Part shown: positions 47,721-55,962 of the stretch, one piece after another | Layout of the letters: the number at the start of each line of letters is the position of its first letter | Position numbering within the stretch: position 1 is the first letter of the stretch | Origin: Clostridia bacterium | GTDB lineage: Bacteria; Bacillota; Clostridia; Monoglobales; Monoglobaceae | Direction: 5' to 3' | Length of the DNA stretch: 64,000 nt | Assembly: GCA_017456605.1 (NCBI GenBank) | Contig: JAFTJA010000005.1 | Location: 38,273-102,272, forward strand | Notes under the pieces: model-generated | Database searches by the model: none | What the model saw: the letters and a program-made list of their open reading frames with translations, nothing else | What the model was told of the DNA's origin: nothing | Translations under genes and position numbers: made by a program

Positions 47721-47752
47721 TTGACAAGCTTTGTCGAATAACGTAATATAAT
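47721..47752 (+). promoter_or_regulatory. Promoter for the ComEC-like gene
   Basis: TTGACA (47721-47726), 17 bp, TAATAT (47744-47749); TATAAT at 47747-47752 overlaps it at 20-bp spacing. Confidence 0.65.
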
Positions 47753-47780
47753 GTCGTATTGATTTTTTCGGAGGCTTCTT

Positions 47781-49424
47781 ATGTATAAATCCCAGCACAT
47801 AATAACGCTCAGGCATTATCTTATCCTCTTTGTTATAGCATTTGCCGCCGGCATATACGCAGCAGTAGTACTAAGCACATCACTTTTATTCCCTCTGTTG
47901 CTTATATTGGGGGCTCTTTTTACCGTTCTATCTGTTTTACTTTGTGTACTGCTCCTGATAAATCGCAAAGGAAAGCCAATAAAACCCATTCTTCTTCCCA
48001 TTCTTATCATTTTCTGTTTCTTTCTTGGCACAGTCAGGCTGGCTATATCAGAGGTTATATTTGATGACGAACTTTCAACATACAAAGACAAAAGCGTCTG
48101 GGTTTCAGGAATCGTTTCTTCAGCTCCCACCGAAACTTCAAATTCGTTTTCATACAGTATGGAGCTTTTGGTATGTAAAGTAAACGACGAACCAACTCGC
48201 CCCGAAACGATTATTCTTTACGTTCCAAAAAGCCGCGGCGAACACCTAAGAGAAGGCGACAAAATCTGTTGCTGGACCACGCTCAGCACACCTGACAGAA
48301 ACGACGATTTCAGCAATTACGACTATTTTTCCCATCTGCGTGGCAAAAACATTTTTCTCGTTGGAACTACCCAAAATATAAATCCGGATAGTTTCGAGCC
48401 GGTCAAAAACTTTGAATATTACATAAAGAGCTTAGGCAGATTTGTGAAAGACAAGGTCATCTTTGCCGCAGACAGCCTGCTGTATGACAGCCCAAAACTT
48501 GCAACAATCCTCAAAGGAATTCTTGTGGGTGACAAATCCGGTTTTTCTGACAATCTCTATAAAAAATTCTCCTATGCCGGTCTTTCCCATATTGTGGCGG
48601 TGTCCGGTATGCATCTTTCGATACTCTTTTCTTTGCTTGCATTTTTATTATTAAAATTGCCCTTGAGTCGGAAAAACTCTCTTCTTATCTCGATTCCTTT
48701 TCTTATTTTGTTTGCATCCGCGGCAAATTTCACGCCCTCTGTATGTCGGGCAGCCCTTATGATGCTTGTGATGATAGCAGCCGCCTTTTTGAACCAGCGC
48801 TATTTGCCTATCAACGCACTTTTCATTTCCCTGGCAATAATTTTGTGTGCCACGCCTTATGCCCTGTTTTCAAAAAGCCTGAGTCTTTCTTTTGGTGCAA
48901 CATTTGGAATTCTTGTATATTGGGGATATCTTATGAAACTTTTTCCCATCAAAATTCATATGCCTGAATCTATATCGCCAAAAATATCTTGGTGCCTTTT
49001 GGGAGTATTAAAATTCATTGCCACTTCACTTGCTACATCCATCTCAGCATTTCTTGGCACTGCATATTTTTCCGCATTGTTTTTTGAAAACGTATCGTGG
49101 ATTCAGTTTCTGACAAATCTTTGGGTTATACCCGCTGTAACCGCGGCTTTTTCACTGGGTTTTGCTGCATCAATACTCTTTTATATTTCTCCATATCTTG
49201 CCACAAGTGTATTTTATTATCCACTCAGGTTCTTTCTTGGAATTATTTACAAAACTGCTGACATATTCGGGAAAAGGGAATTTTCCATATTTATTCCCGA
49301 AAGTTCACTGACAGGTGCAGCTTTTATTCTTTATACCGGGGCTTTGATTTTTATTTACTTTTTGCTTAAAAATCTCTGTGATATGAAAAAAGAAAAAAGC
49401 GACCGCAAAGGCGTCATCACATAG
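47781..49424 (+). CDS. comEC: ComEC/Rec2-family competence protein, short form
   Basis: 547 residues. It contains the N-terminal helices, the extracytoplasmic OB-like DUF4131 region (about 75-195) and the competence channel domain with SHIVAVSGMHLSI and TPSVCRAALMMLVMI. It ends after the last helix with a charged tail; the C-terminal metallo-beta-lactamase domain of full ComEC (about 750-800 residues in total) is absent. The family forms the DNA uptake channel. The missing domain occurs as a separate protein in some bacteria; none is seen in this window. ATG 47781 follows CGGAGG. Confidence 0.85.
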   Translation: MYKSQHIITLRHYLILFVIAFAAGIYAAVVLSTSLLFPLLLILGALFTVLSVLLCVLLLINRKGKPIKPILLPILIIFCFFLGTVRLAISEVIFDDELSTYKDKSVWVSGIVSSAPTETSNSFSYSMELLVCKVNDEPTRPETIILYVPKSRGEHLREGDKICCWTTLSTPDRNDDFSNYDYFSHLRGKNIFLVGTTQNINPDSFEPVKNFEYYIKSLGRFVKDKVIFAADSLLYDSPKLATILKGILVGDKSGFSDNLYKKFSYAGLSHIVAVSGMHLSILFSLLAFLLLKLPLSRKNSLLISIPFLILFASAANFTPSVCRAALMMLVMIAAAFLNQRYLPINALFISLAIILCATPYALFSKSLSLSFGATFGILVYWGYLMKLFPIKIHMPESISPKISWCLLGVLKFIATSLATSISAFLGTAYFSALFFENVSWIQFLTNLWVIPAVTAAFSLGFAASILFYISPYLATSVFYYPLRFFLGIIYKTADIFGKREFSIFIPESSLTGAAFILYTGALIFIYFLLKNLCDMKKEKSDRKGVIT

Positions 49425-49454
49425 GAAGAAATCAATTTTGACACAAAAGAAATT

Positions 49455-49489
49455 AAAATCCTTAAAACACGCAGTGCTTCAAGGATTTT
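49455..49489. terminator. Weak hairpin between convergent comEC and murD
   Basis: AAAATCCTT (49455-49463) with AAGGATTTT (49481-49489) around a 17-base loop that has its own short stem. It serves either direction weakly. Confidence 0.5.
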
Positions 49490-49507
49490 CTTTATGTCGC
49501 TTAAAGG

Positions 49508-50869
49508 TTAAAAATTCATCACTATTTCTTTAAAAACATTTCCGCGCTGTTCAAAATTGTCAAACAAATCAAAGCTCGCACAAGCCGGAGAAAGCAATAC
49601 CACATCTCCGTTCTTAGCGCAGTTTTTCGCAGAAACCACAGCATCTTCAAAGCCGGTCGCACGTATAATTTCAATATCTTTGAAATTCTCTGCATTTTTG
49701 GCCGCCTTTTCAATTTTGTCGGAAGTAACCCCCACAAGAACAAGGGTTTTGACATACTCATTGACAACTTTTCCAAAGTCGTCAAAGGGTATTTTTTTGT
49801 CATAACCGCCGGCAATCAAAATCACCTTTTGGTCAAAGGATTTAAGCCCTGCAGTGGTACGCGCCGGGCTGCTGGCGATTGAATCATTGTAGTATTTTAC
49901 GCCGTCCTTTTCTCGCACAAACTCAATTCTGTGGGCAACGCCACCGAAATTTTTTGCGACTTTTTCTATGGTTTTCAAGGAAACATAATCCTTGGTTGCC
50001 GCAATAGCCGCCATATAGTTTTCAACGTTGTGGAGACCTGGAATTCTTATATCACCGGCATTGATGATTTTTTCTTTGCCATAACAGATGACGCCATCTT
50101 CAAGATGTACCAAGGCATCGCCCTTTGATGAAAAACCTCTGTGCTCGCCTTTTGCTTCTTCCCCAATCTTTTTGGAAACTTCGTTTGCCAGGTTGGTGAC
50201 AAGAACACATTTCTCATCCTGAAATTTCATTATATTCTTTTTCGACTCAACATATTCGTCAAAATCAATATGCCAGTCAAGGTGGTTCGGCGTCACATTT
50301 GTCACAACAGCAACCTTTGGACTTTTTCGCATTGAAAACAGCTGAAAACTTGAAAGTTCAAGCACAACCTTGTCACTTTTCTTTATATTCTCCACCTCTC
50401 CAATCAGCGGCTTGCCGATATTTCCACCGATGTAACAGGTATAGCCCTCTTCTTTTAGCATTTCACCGATAAGGGTGGTCGTTGTGGTCTTTCCGTCGCT
50501 GCCGGTGACCGCAATAATATCACAAGGACAAATATCAAAAAACAGTTCCATTTCAGATGTTATTGTTATTCCCCGCATTTTTGCATCAAGAAGTTCCAAA
50601 ACATCAGCACGAAGCCCGGGGGTTTTGAAGATTATTTCAGTTTCTTCAGGTATATGCTTCAGGTATTCTTCGCCAAGAACAAATTCGACTCCCAACCCCG
50701 AAAGTTCATTATATATTTCGCCCAGCCGCTCTTTTTCTTTTTTGTCGTGAGCTGTGACTTTCGCCCCGGCAGCAAGCAGAAACCGCATCAGCGGAATATT
50801 GCTCACGCCAATGCCGATAACCGAAATGTGCTTATCTTTAACATACTGTCTGTATGCAGTTATTTCCAT
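49508..50869 (-). CDS. murD: UDP-N-acetylmuramoylalanine--D-glutamate ligase
   Basis: 453 residues. It adds D-glutamate to UDP-MurNAc-L-Ala in peptidoglycan synthesis. ATP loop VTGSDGKTTT (K127), the HLDWH motif and the C-terminal domain motif SPACASFDLFDNFEQRG are present. It stands apart from the usual mur/fts cluster, 77 nt after the ispH/S1 gene, with a hairpin between, so it may be only partly cotranscribed. Confidence 0.95.
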   Translation of the reverse strand: MEITAYRQYVKDKHISVIGIGVSNIPLMRFLLAAGAKVTAHDKKEKERLGEIYNELSGLGVEFVLGEEYLKHIPEETEIIFKTPGLRADVLELLDAKMRGITITSEMELFFDICPCDIIAVTGSDGKTTTTTLIGEMLKEEGYTCYIGGNIGKPLIGEVENIKKSDKVVLELSSFQLFSMRKSPKVAVVTNVTPNHLDWHIDFDEYVESKKNIMKFQDEKCVLVTNLANEVSKKIGEEAKGEHRGFSSKGDALVHLEDGVICYGKEKIINAGDIRIPGLHNVENYMAAIAATKDYVSLKTIEKVAKNFGGVAHRIEFVREKDGVKYYNDSIASSPARTTAGLKSFDQKVILIAGGYDKKIPFDDFGKVVNEYVKTLVLVGVTSDKIEKAAKNAENFKDIEIIRATGFEDAVVSAKNCAKNGDVVLLSPACASFDLFDNFEQRGNVFKEIVMNF

Positions 50870-50894
50870 GAAATGCGCCCTCCAAACACAAAGC

Positions 50895-50930
50895 GAGCCG
50901 TAACAAATCTCAAATCTTTTGTTACAGCCC
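50895..50930 (-). terminator. Hairpin between ispH/S1 and murD
   Basis: A 13-bp stem with two wobbles (50895-50907 with 50918-50930) and a ten-base loop 17 nt past the ispH/S1 stop. Only three T follow on the minus strand, so it is probably a partial terminator or a stability element. Confidence 0.5.
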
Positions 50931-50946
50931 GTACTTTTTTGTTTAA

Positions 50947-53232
50947 TTATTCAGCGTCAAGAATGTCGCCAAGAGTGAAAGAACCTTCTTCTGTGTAAGA
51001 TTCGTCAGAAACTTCCTCTTCTTTAGCCTCCTCAGCTTCAGGAGCATAGTCAGGAAGAAGAACTTTTCTTGAAAGACCAATCTGCTTTGTATCGTGATTG
51101 ATTTCAGTAACCTGTACTTCAATCTCATCACCGATATTGAGAACATCAGACGGTTTTTCAATTCTTGTGTTTGCAATCTGTGAAATATGGATAAGACCGT
51201 CAACAAAAGGTGCAACCTCTGCAAAAGCACCAAAAGGAAGAATGCGAACAACCTTACACTTTATGTTTTCACCAACATTGAGGTCTTTTGTAGCCTTGTA
51301 CCAGGGGCTGTCTTCTTCTTTTTTGTAGCCGAGAGAAACCTTTTTCTTCTCAACGTCGATTTCTTTGATATAAACAGTGAGAGAATCTCCAACCTTAACA
51401 ACCTCTGACGGATGCTTGATTCTCTGCCATGAAAGTTCAGAAACGTGAACAAGGCCGTCAACACCGCCAAGGTCAATAAATGCACCGAATGCTGTGAGTG
51501 ACTTAACTGTTCCTGTGTATTCCTTGCCAACTTCAAGACCAGCCCAAAATGCTGCTTCTCTTGCTTTCTTTTCTTCTTCAAGTTCTTTAACAAGTGAAAT
51601 CTTGCCTGTTTCCTTGTTCATATCCTTGATATATACTTCGATTGAATCGCCAACCTTCAAAACCTCTGACGGATGCTTGATGTGGCTGTCAGAAAGTTCA
51701 GAAATATGGATAAGACCATCAACACCGCCAAGGTCAATAAATGCACCAAAAGCTGTGAGTGACTTAACTGTTCCTGTGTATTTCTTGTTAACTTCTGCTG
51801 CTGCCCAGAATTCTTCTGCCTTTTTCTGACTGAGTTCTCTTGCAACAGTCTTGATTGAGCCAACAACTCTCAAGCGACCTCTGCGGTCTTTGTCCATCTT
51901 TATGATTTTAAATGAAACTTCGGTGTTGAGCAGTGAGCCCAAATCTTCAACAAAACGTTCAGCCGCTTCTGAAGCAGGGATAAACACTCTTACGCCCTTT
52001 GCGTTTGTAACAATGCCACCTCTGACAATTTCGCTGATTCTGCCTGTCAAAACAGTTCCGTTTTCAAAGTCTGCACGGATTTCCTGCAAGCCTTTTTCTG
52101 CATCAATTTTCTTCTTTGAAAGTGTAACAACACCGTCACGGTCTGAAACATGAACAACAAATACATCTATTTCATCGCCGACTTTCACCAAAGTTTTAAA
52201 GTCAACGCTTGTATCGCTTGTTACTTCGTCTGCAGGGATAACTCCGTCATACTTTCCGTCAATGTCCACCTGTACCTCTGTAGGGGTAATTCCGATAACT
52301 ACACCTTTAACAATATCACCTGTTGATAAAGGTTTTAAAGTTTCTTCCAATGCCTCTGCAAAGTTCATTTCATTTGTGATTTCCGCCATGGTTAATTTTG
52401 CCTCCTTGATTACCTTGTCCGGAGTGGATGCTCCGGCGGTAATGCCTACTTTTTTTATTTTTTTATTTTTTAACAAATGAGCAAGCTCATTTAATCCTTT
52501 TGCATTTTCAAGTTTGAAGGTCTTTGGACACCCTTCGCGACATATTTCAAACAGCTTGTTTGTGTTGGAGCTGTCGCTTCCGCCAAAGACAAACATCAAA
52601 TCACATTCCTCAGAAAGTTTTGCCGCAGCAATCTGCCTTTCTTCGGTCGCACTACATATTGTATCAAAAAAAATCGCATTTGTAAAATGTTTTTTTAAAC
52701 TTTTTTCAATTTTTTTTACTTTTTCTTTCCGCATAGTTGTTTGAGCCACCAAACTAAGGGGAATTTCGGTATTTTTCGTCAAAAGTTCATCAATATTTTC
52801 GTCAGCACCGATAATGATTGCCGAGTTTTCGCACCAACCGTTTATCCCTTTTACCTCAGGATGATTTTTATCGCCTACAATAACAACCTGTCTTCCCTTG
52901 CCGTGTTCTTCTTCAACAATTTTGTGAATTCTTTTCACAAAAGGACAGGTAGCGTCTATTATTTCAATGCTCTTATCCAGAAGTTCTTCATATTCCTTTT
53001 TGGAAATCCCGTGAGCCCTGACAATAACAGCTGCATTTTTTGGTATATCAGAAATCTCAGTCGCACAACGCACGCCCATATTTTCAAGGTCACGTGTCAC
53101 ATCGCTGTTGTGAATGAGCATACCGTAAGTGTAAATTTTTTTATCCGTATTTTTTGCATTGTCATAAGCAATCTTCACTGCACGGTCAACGCCAAAGCAA
53201 AACCCTGCTTTGTCTGCAATCTTAATCTCCAT
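50947..53232 (-). CDS. ispH: IspH fused to a five-domain ribosomal protein S1-like protein
   Basis: 761 residues from ATG 53232. Residues 1-290 are 4-hydroxy-3-methylbut-2-enyl diphosphate reductase, the last step of the MEP isoprenoid route; the [4Fe-4S] cysteines C12, C96 and C193 are present. Residues 304-722 contain five S1 RNA-binding domains, then an acidic tail. The two halves are joined by a short linker (290-303). The same fusion is known across Clostridia, so it is not an assembly error. Domains three and four are almost identical. The frame extends nine codons upstream. Overlaps plsC by 11 nt. Confidence 0.95.
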   Translation of the reverse strand: MEIKIADKAGFCFGVDRAVKIAYDNAKNTDKKIYTYGMLIHNSDVTRDLENMGVRCATEISDIPKNAAVIVRAHGISKKEYEELLDKSIEIIDATCPFVKRIHKIVEEEHGKGRQVVIVGDKNHPEVKGINGWCENSAIIIGADENIDELLTKNTEIPLSLVAQTTMRKEKVKKIEKSLKKHFTNAIFFDTICSATEERQIAAAKLSEECDLMFVFGGSDSSNTNKLFEICREGCPKTFKLENAKGLNELAHLLKNKKIKKVGITAGASTPDKVIKEAKLTMAEITNEMNFAEALEETLKPLSTGDIVKGVVIGITPTEVQVDIDGKYDGVIPADEVTSDTSVDFKTLVKVGDEIDVFVVHVSDRDGVVTLSKKKIDAEKGLQEIRADFENGTVLTGRISEIVRGGIVTNAKGVRVFIPASEAAERFVEDLGSLLNTEVSFKIIKMDKDRRGRLRVVGSIKTVARELSQKKAEEFWAAAEVNKKYTGTVKSLTAFGAFIDLGGVDGLIHISELSDSHIKHPSEVLKVGDSIEVYIKDMNKETGKISLVKELEEEKKAREAAFWAGLEVGKEYTGTVKSLTAFGAFIDLGGVDGLVHVSELSWQRIKHPSEVVKVGDSLTVYIKEIDVEKKKVSLGYKKEEDSPWYKATKDLNVGENIKCKVVRILPFGAFAEVAPFVDGLIHISQIANTRIEKPSDVLNIGDEIEVQVTEINHDTKQIGLSRKVLLPDYAPEAEEAKEEEVSDESYTEEGSFTLGDILDAE
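51391..51534 (-). repeat. Internal direct repeat, copy in S1 domain 4
   Basis: About 144 bp that closely match 51652-51795, offset exactly 261 bp (87 codons). Both encode the TGTVKSLTAFGAFIDLGGVDGL-type core of neighbouring S1 domains (quoted only in part in the genes). Confidence 0.8.
51652..51795 (-). repeat. Internal direct repeat, copy in S1 domain 3
   Basis: Partner of the repeat at 51391-51534. Similarity at silent positions is high in the central part, which suggests recent duplication or gene conversion. Confidence 0.8.
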
Positions 53233-53821
53233 AAACCTTTGCTCCTGCCAGTTTTGCAATCTCAGGCATTAAAACCTCGTCTGTTATCTTCTGGAGTTCT
53301 TCAGACGACAACCTTTGGTTGTGATATTCCGAAAAATCAATATAATCTCCAACAGTAAGTTTCACCCTGCTGCGGAATTTATATGTAGCTTCTATACCTA
53401 CCGGCAAAAATCCTACACCGGCTTTTGCAGCAATCATAGCCGCACCTTGCTTTCCCTTTCCCAGGATACCGGGAGTTCTCACTCTTATCCCCTCCGGGAA
53501 TATAACAAGAGTTTTGTTATCCTTCAAAAGCTTTATTGCAGTTTTCACGGCAGAAATATCATTTCCGCTGCGTTTCACCGGAAAAGCCCCAAAAGCTTTT
53601 ATCACCTGGGCAACAATAGGAACTTTAAAAAGACTTGCCTTTGCCATATACGTCATCTTTACGGGCAAAAACGCCGCAACAAGCGGTGGATCAAAGTTGC
53701 TCAGGTGATTTGGTATAACAAGAAAGTTCTTGTCCCTGGGGATTTTTTCAAATCCCTCAAGCTCAACCCTGAACAAAATCCGGTATATCGCCCTTACTAC
53801 TGATAAAACAAAATTGTACAT
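53222..53821 (-). CDS. plsC: 1-acyl-sn-glycerol-3-phosphate acyltransferase
   Basis: 199 residues. It acylates lysophosphatidic acid to phosphatidic acid in membrane lipid synthesis. The NHLSNFD motif (N38-D44) is the catalytic NHx4D box, and FPEGIR is the acyl-acceptor binding box. A short hydrophobic N-terminus anchors it to the membrane. It lies between cmk (adjacent) and ispH/S1 (overlapping), the typical Clostridia order cmk-plsC-ispH. Confidence 0.93.
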   Translation of the reverse strand: MYNFVLSVVRAIYRILFRVELEGFEKIPRDKNFLVIPNHLSNFDPPLVAAFLPVKMTYMAKASLFKVPIVAQVIKAFGAFPVKRSGNDISAVKTAIKLLKDNKTLVIFPEGIRVRTPGILGKGKQGAAMIAAKAGVGFLPVGIEATYKFRSRVKLTVGDYIDFSEYHNQRLSSEELQKITDEVLMPEIAKLAGAKVYGD

Positions 53822-54498
53822 TATTTTTCTCTTCTTTCATTGATAAGGTTAAGAATTATTTCCACAGATTCACTCAACGAGTTGCCTGTTGTATCAACAA
53901 TAACACCGTCATCAGCCGGCTTAAGCGGGGCAATCTCACGTTCGGAATCATTCTTATCCCTGTATTCCATATCCCTTTTCACTTCATCAAAGTCACATTC
54001 AACGCCTTTTTCGATGAGTTCTTTATATCTGCGCATAGCACGCTCTTCAACAGACGCCGTAAGAAAAATTTTGAGCTGCGCATCAGGGAGAACAACCGTG
54101 CCTATATCACGTCCGTCCATAATAACATCCGTTTTTTCCGCAATGCTGCGCTGCAGCTCCAAAAGCTTTTTGCGTACTGCCGGAATTTTTGAAATATCGG
54201 ACGCCGCAACAGACACTTCCGGCATACGGATTTCTTTTGAAACATTTTCACCGTTAAGAAAGATTTCCTGCCCGTTTTCGCCATAAGCTATATCAATGAC
54301 GATTTCTTCAAGCATAGCTTCTACCCGAGCTTTATCGCCATTTATATCAATTCCTCTGCGAAGTGCAGCAAGCCCCACCGCACGGAACATCGCACCTGTA
54401 TCAATATACACAAATCCGATTTTTGCCGATGCAGCCTTGGCAATAGTGCTCTTCCCTGCTCCCGCGGGACCGTCAATAGCTATTTTAAAAGTAGGCAC
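53821..54498 (-). CDS. cmk: Cytidylate kinase
   Basis: 225 residues. It phosphorylates CMP and dCMP. P-loop GPAGAGKST (10-18), the MDGRDIGTVVLPDA segment and RRYKELIEKG lid are all typical. The start is GTG 54498 with GGGGGG six to seven bases upstream. The stop codon shares its last base with the plsC start. Confidence 0.95.
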   Translation of the reverse strand: MPTFKIAIDGPAGAGKSTIAKAASAKIGFVYIDTGAMFRAVGLAALRRGIDINGDKARVEAMLEEIVIDIAYGENGQEIFLNGENVSKEIRMPEVSVAASDISKIPAVRKKLLELQRSIAEKTDVIMDGRDIGTVVLPDAQLKIFLTASVEERAMRRYKELIEKGVECDFDEVKRDMEYRDKNDSEREIAPLKPADDGVIVDTTGNSLSESVEIILNLINERREK

Positions 54499-54524
54499 AA
54501 AAATCCCCCCTCTGATTTCCTTTG

Positions 54525-54797
54525 TTATTCACCGATTTCTTCTTTCAGGCTTTCCATCTTCGCGATTAAAGCATCGATTTCCTGACACTTTTCCTCAATA
54601 AATTCTGCCACATTTTTATCTTCTTTATAACCAAGATAAATCTCGCGACCCATGTCTGTATAAATCTTCTCGATGTCGTTTTTTGCATCATAAATGTTGT
54701 ATTTTGTCTTTGAAACCTTTATGATTTCGTTTGTTTTTTTTGCGACAGTAACGCCCGCATCTTTTGCTGCTTTCTTTAAATTTGTTAAAAAGTTCAT
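54525..54797 (-). CDS. Small helical protein of unknown function (90 aa)
   Basis: A short, charged, all-helical protein (probable coiled coil, about 45-88). The N-terminal half (AKKTNEIIKVSKTKYNIYDA, then DIEKIYTDMGREIYLGYKED) resembles the N-terminal part of small Clostridia proteins that carry a C-terminal zinc ribbon; that ribbon is missing here. ATG follows AAGGAGAGG, so it is well translated. It lies between ychF and cmk in the long operon. Function unknown. Confidence 0.75.
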   Translation of the reverse strand: MNFLTNLKKAAKDAGVTVAKKTNEIIKVSKTKYNIYDAKNDIEKIYTDMGREIYLGYKEDKNVAEFIEEKCQEIDALIAKMESLKEEIGE

Positions 54798-54821
54798 GGA
54801 TACCTCTCCTTTAAAAATTAT

Positions 54822-55919
54822 TTATACATTAAACCTGAAAAGTATTATGTCTCCGTCTTCCACTGTGTATTCTTTGCCCTCACTTCTCACAAGACCTTTT
54901 TCTTTTGCCACCGTCATGCTACCGTTTTCCATAAGGTCATTGTATGCCACAACCTCTGCACGGATAAAGCCACGTTCAAAATCGGTATGGATTTTTCCTG
55001 CCGCCTGAGGTGCTTTTGTTCCTTTTGTAATTGTCCACGCCCTTACCTCGGGCTTTCCTGCGGTGAGATAGCTTATAAGGCCAAGAAGCTTGTAGCTGGC
55101 TTTGATAAGTTTATCAAGTCCTGATTCGCTGGCGCCCAGTTCTTCAAGGAACATAACCTTTTCGTCCTTATCAAGTTCTGCTATTTCCTCTTCAATCCTT
55201 GCGGAAACCACCATAACCTCTGACTTTTCTGACGCGGCAAATTCCTGAATTTTAGCCACATACTGATTTTCTCCCGCCGGCTTTGCATAGTCGTCTTCTG
55301 CAACATTTGCAGCATATATAACCGGTTTGAGACTGAGGAGCGACACCTCTTTGAGCATCTCTCTTTCTTCATCAGTAAAATCAAGAGCACGGGCACTTAT
55401 TCCCTTTTCAAGAGTTGCTGTCAGCCCCTCAAGAAAATCAACTTCTGCCTGATATTTCTTATCCCCGCCTTTGAGCTGTTTTTTCAGTCTGTCAATGCGT
55501 CTTGCAATTATTTCAAGGTCAGATAAAATAAGCTCAAAATTTATTGTTTCAATATCGCGTATAGGGTCAATATTCCCTTCCACATGAACGATGTTTGTGT
55601 CTTCAAAAGCCCTTACCACGTGAACAATGGCATCAACCTCGCGGATGTTTGAAAGGAACTTGTTACCAAGGCCCTCACCACGGCTTGCGCCTTTTACAAG
55701 CCCTGCAATATCAACAAATTCGATAACTGCAGGGGTAACCTTGTCGGGGTCATACATTTCGGCAAGTTTGTCAAGTCTTTCATCAGGAACGGCAACAGTT
55801 CCCACATTGGGTTCAATGGTGCAAAACGGATAATTTGCCGATTCTGCACCTGCCTGTGTTATTGCATTAAAAAGTGTACTTTTTCCTACATTGGGTAATC
55901 CAACTATACCAAGTTTCAT
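54822..55919 (-). CDS. ychF: Redox-regulated ATPase YchF
   Basis: 365 residues. Obg-family P-loop protein that prefers ATP: G1 GLPNVGKS (7-14), DIAGLVKGAS, and NVAE in place of NKxD, which explains the ATP preference. A coiled-coil insertion and the C-terminal TGS-like domain (FERGFIRAEVVAYNDLM) are present. It binds ribosomes and takes part in stress response. It sits 43 nt after the FAD protein. Confidence 0.95.
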   Translation of the reverse strand: MKLGIVGLPNVGKSTLFNAITQAGAESANYPFCTIEPNVGTVAVPDERLDKLAEMYDPDKVTPAVIEFVDIAGLVKGASRGEGLGNKFLSNIREVDAIVHVVRAFEDTNIVHVEGNIDPIRDIETINFELILSDLEIIARRIDRLKKQLKGGDKKYQAEVDFLEGLTATLEKGISARALDFTDEEREMLKEVSLLSLKPVIYAANVAEDDYAKPAGENQYVAKIQEFAASEKSEVMVVSARIEEEIAELDKDEKVMFLEELGASESGLDKLIKASYKLLGLISYLTAGKPEVRAWTITKGTKAPQAAGKIHTDFERGFIRAEVVAYNDLMENGSMTVAKEKGLVRSEGKEYTVEDGDIILFRFNV

Positions 55920-55962
55920 AATTTTATCAAATGCCTTTCTGCTTTATAGTTTTGTCCTTATG

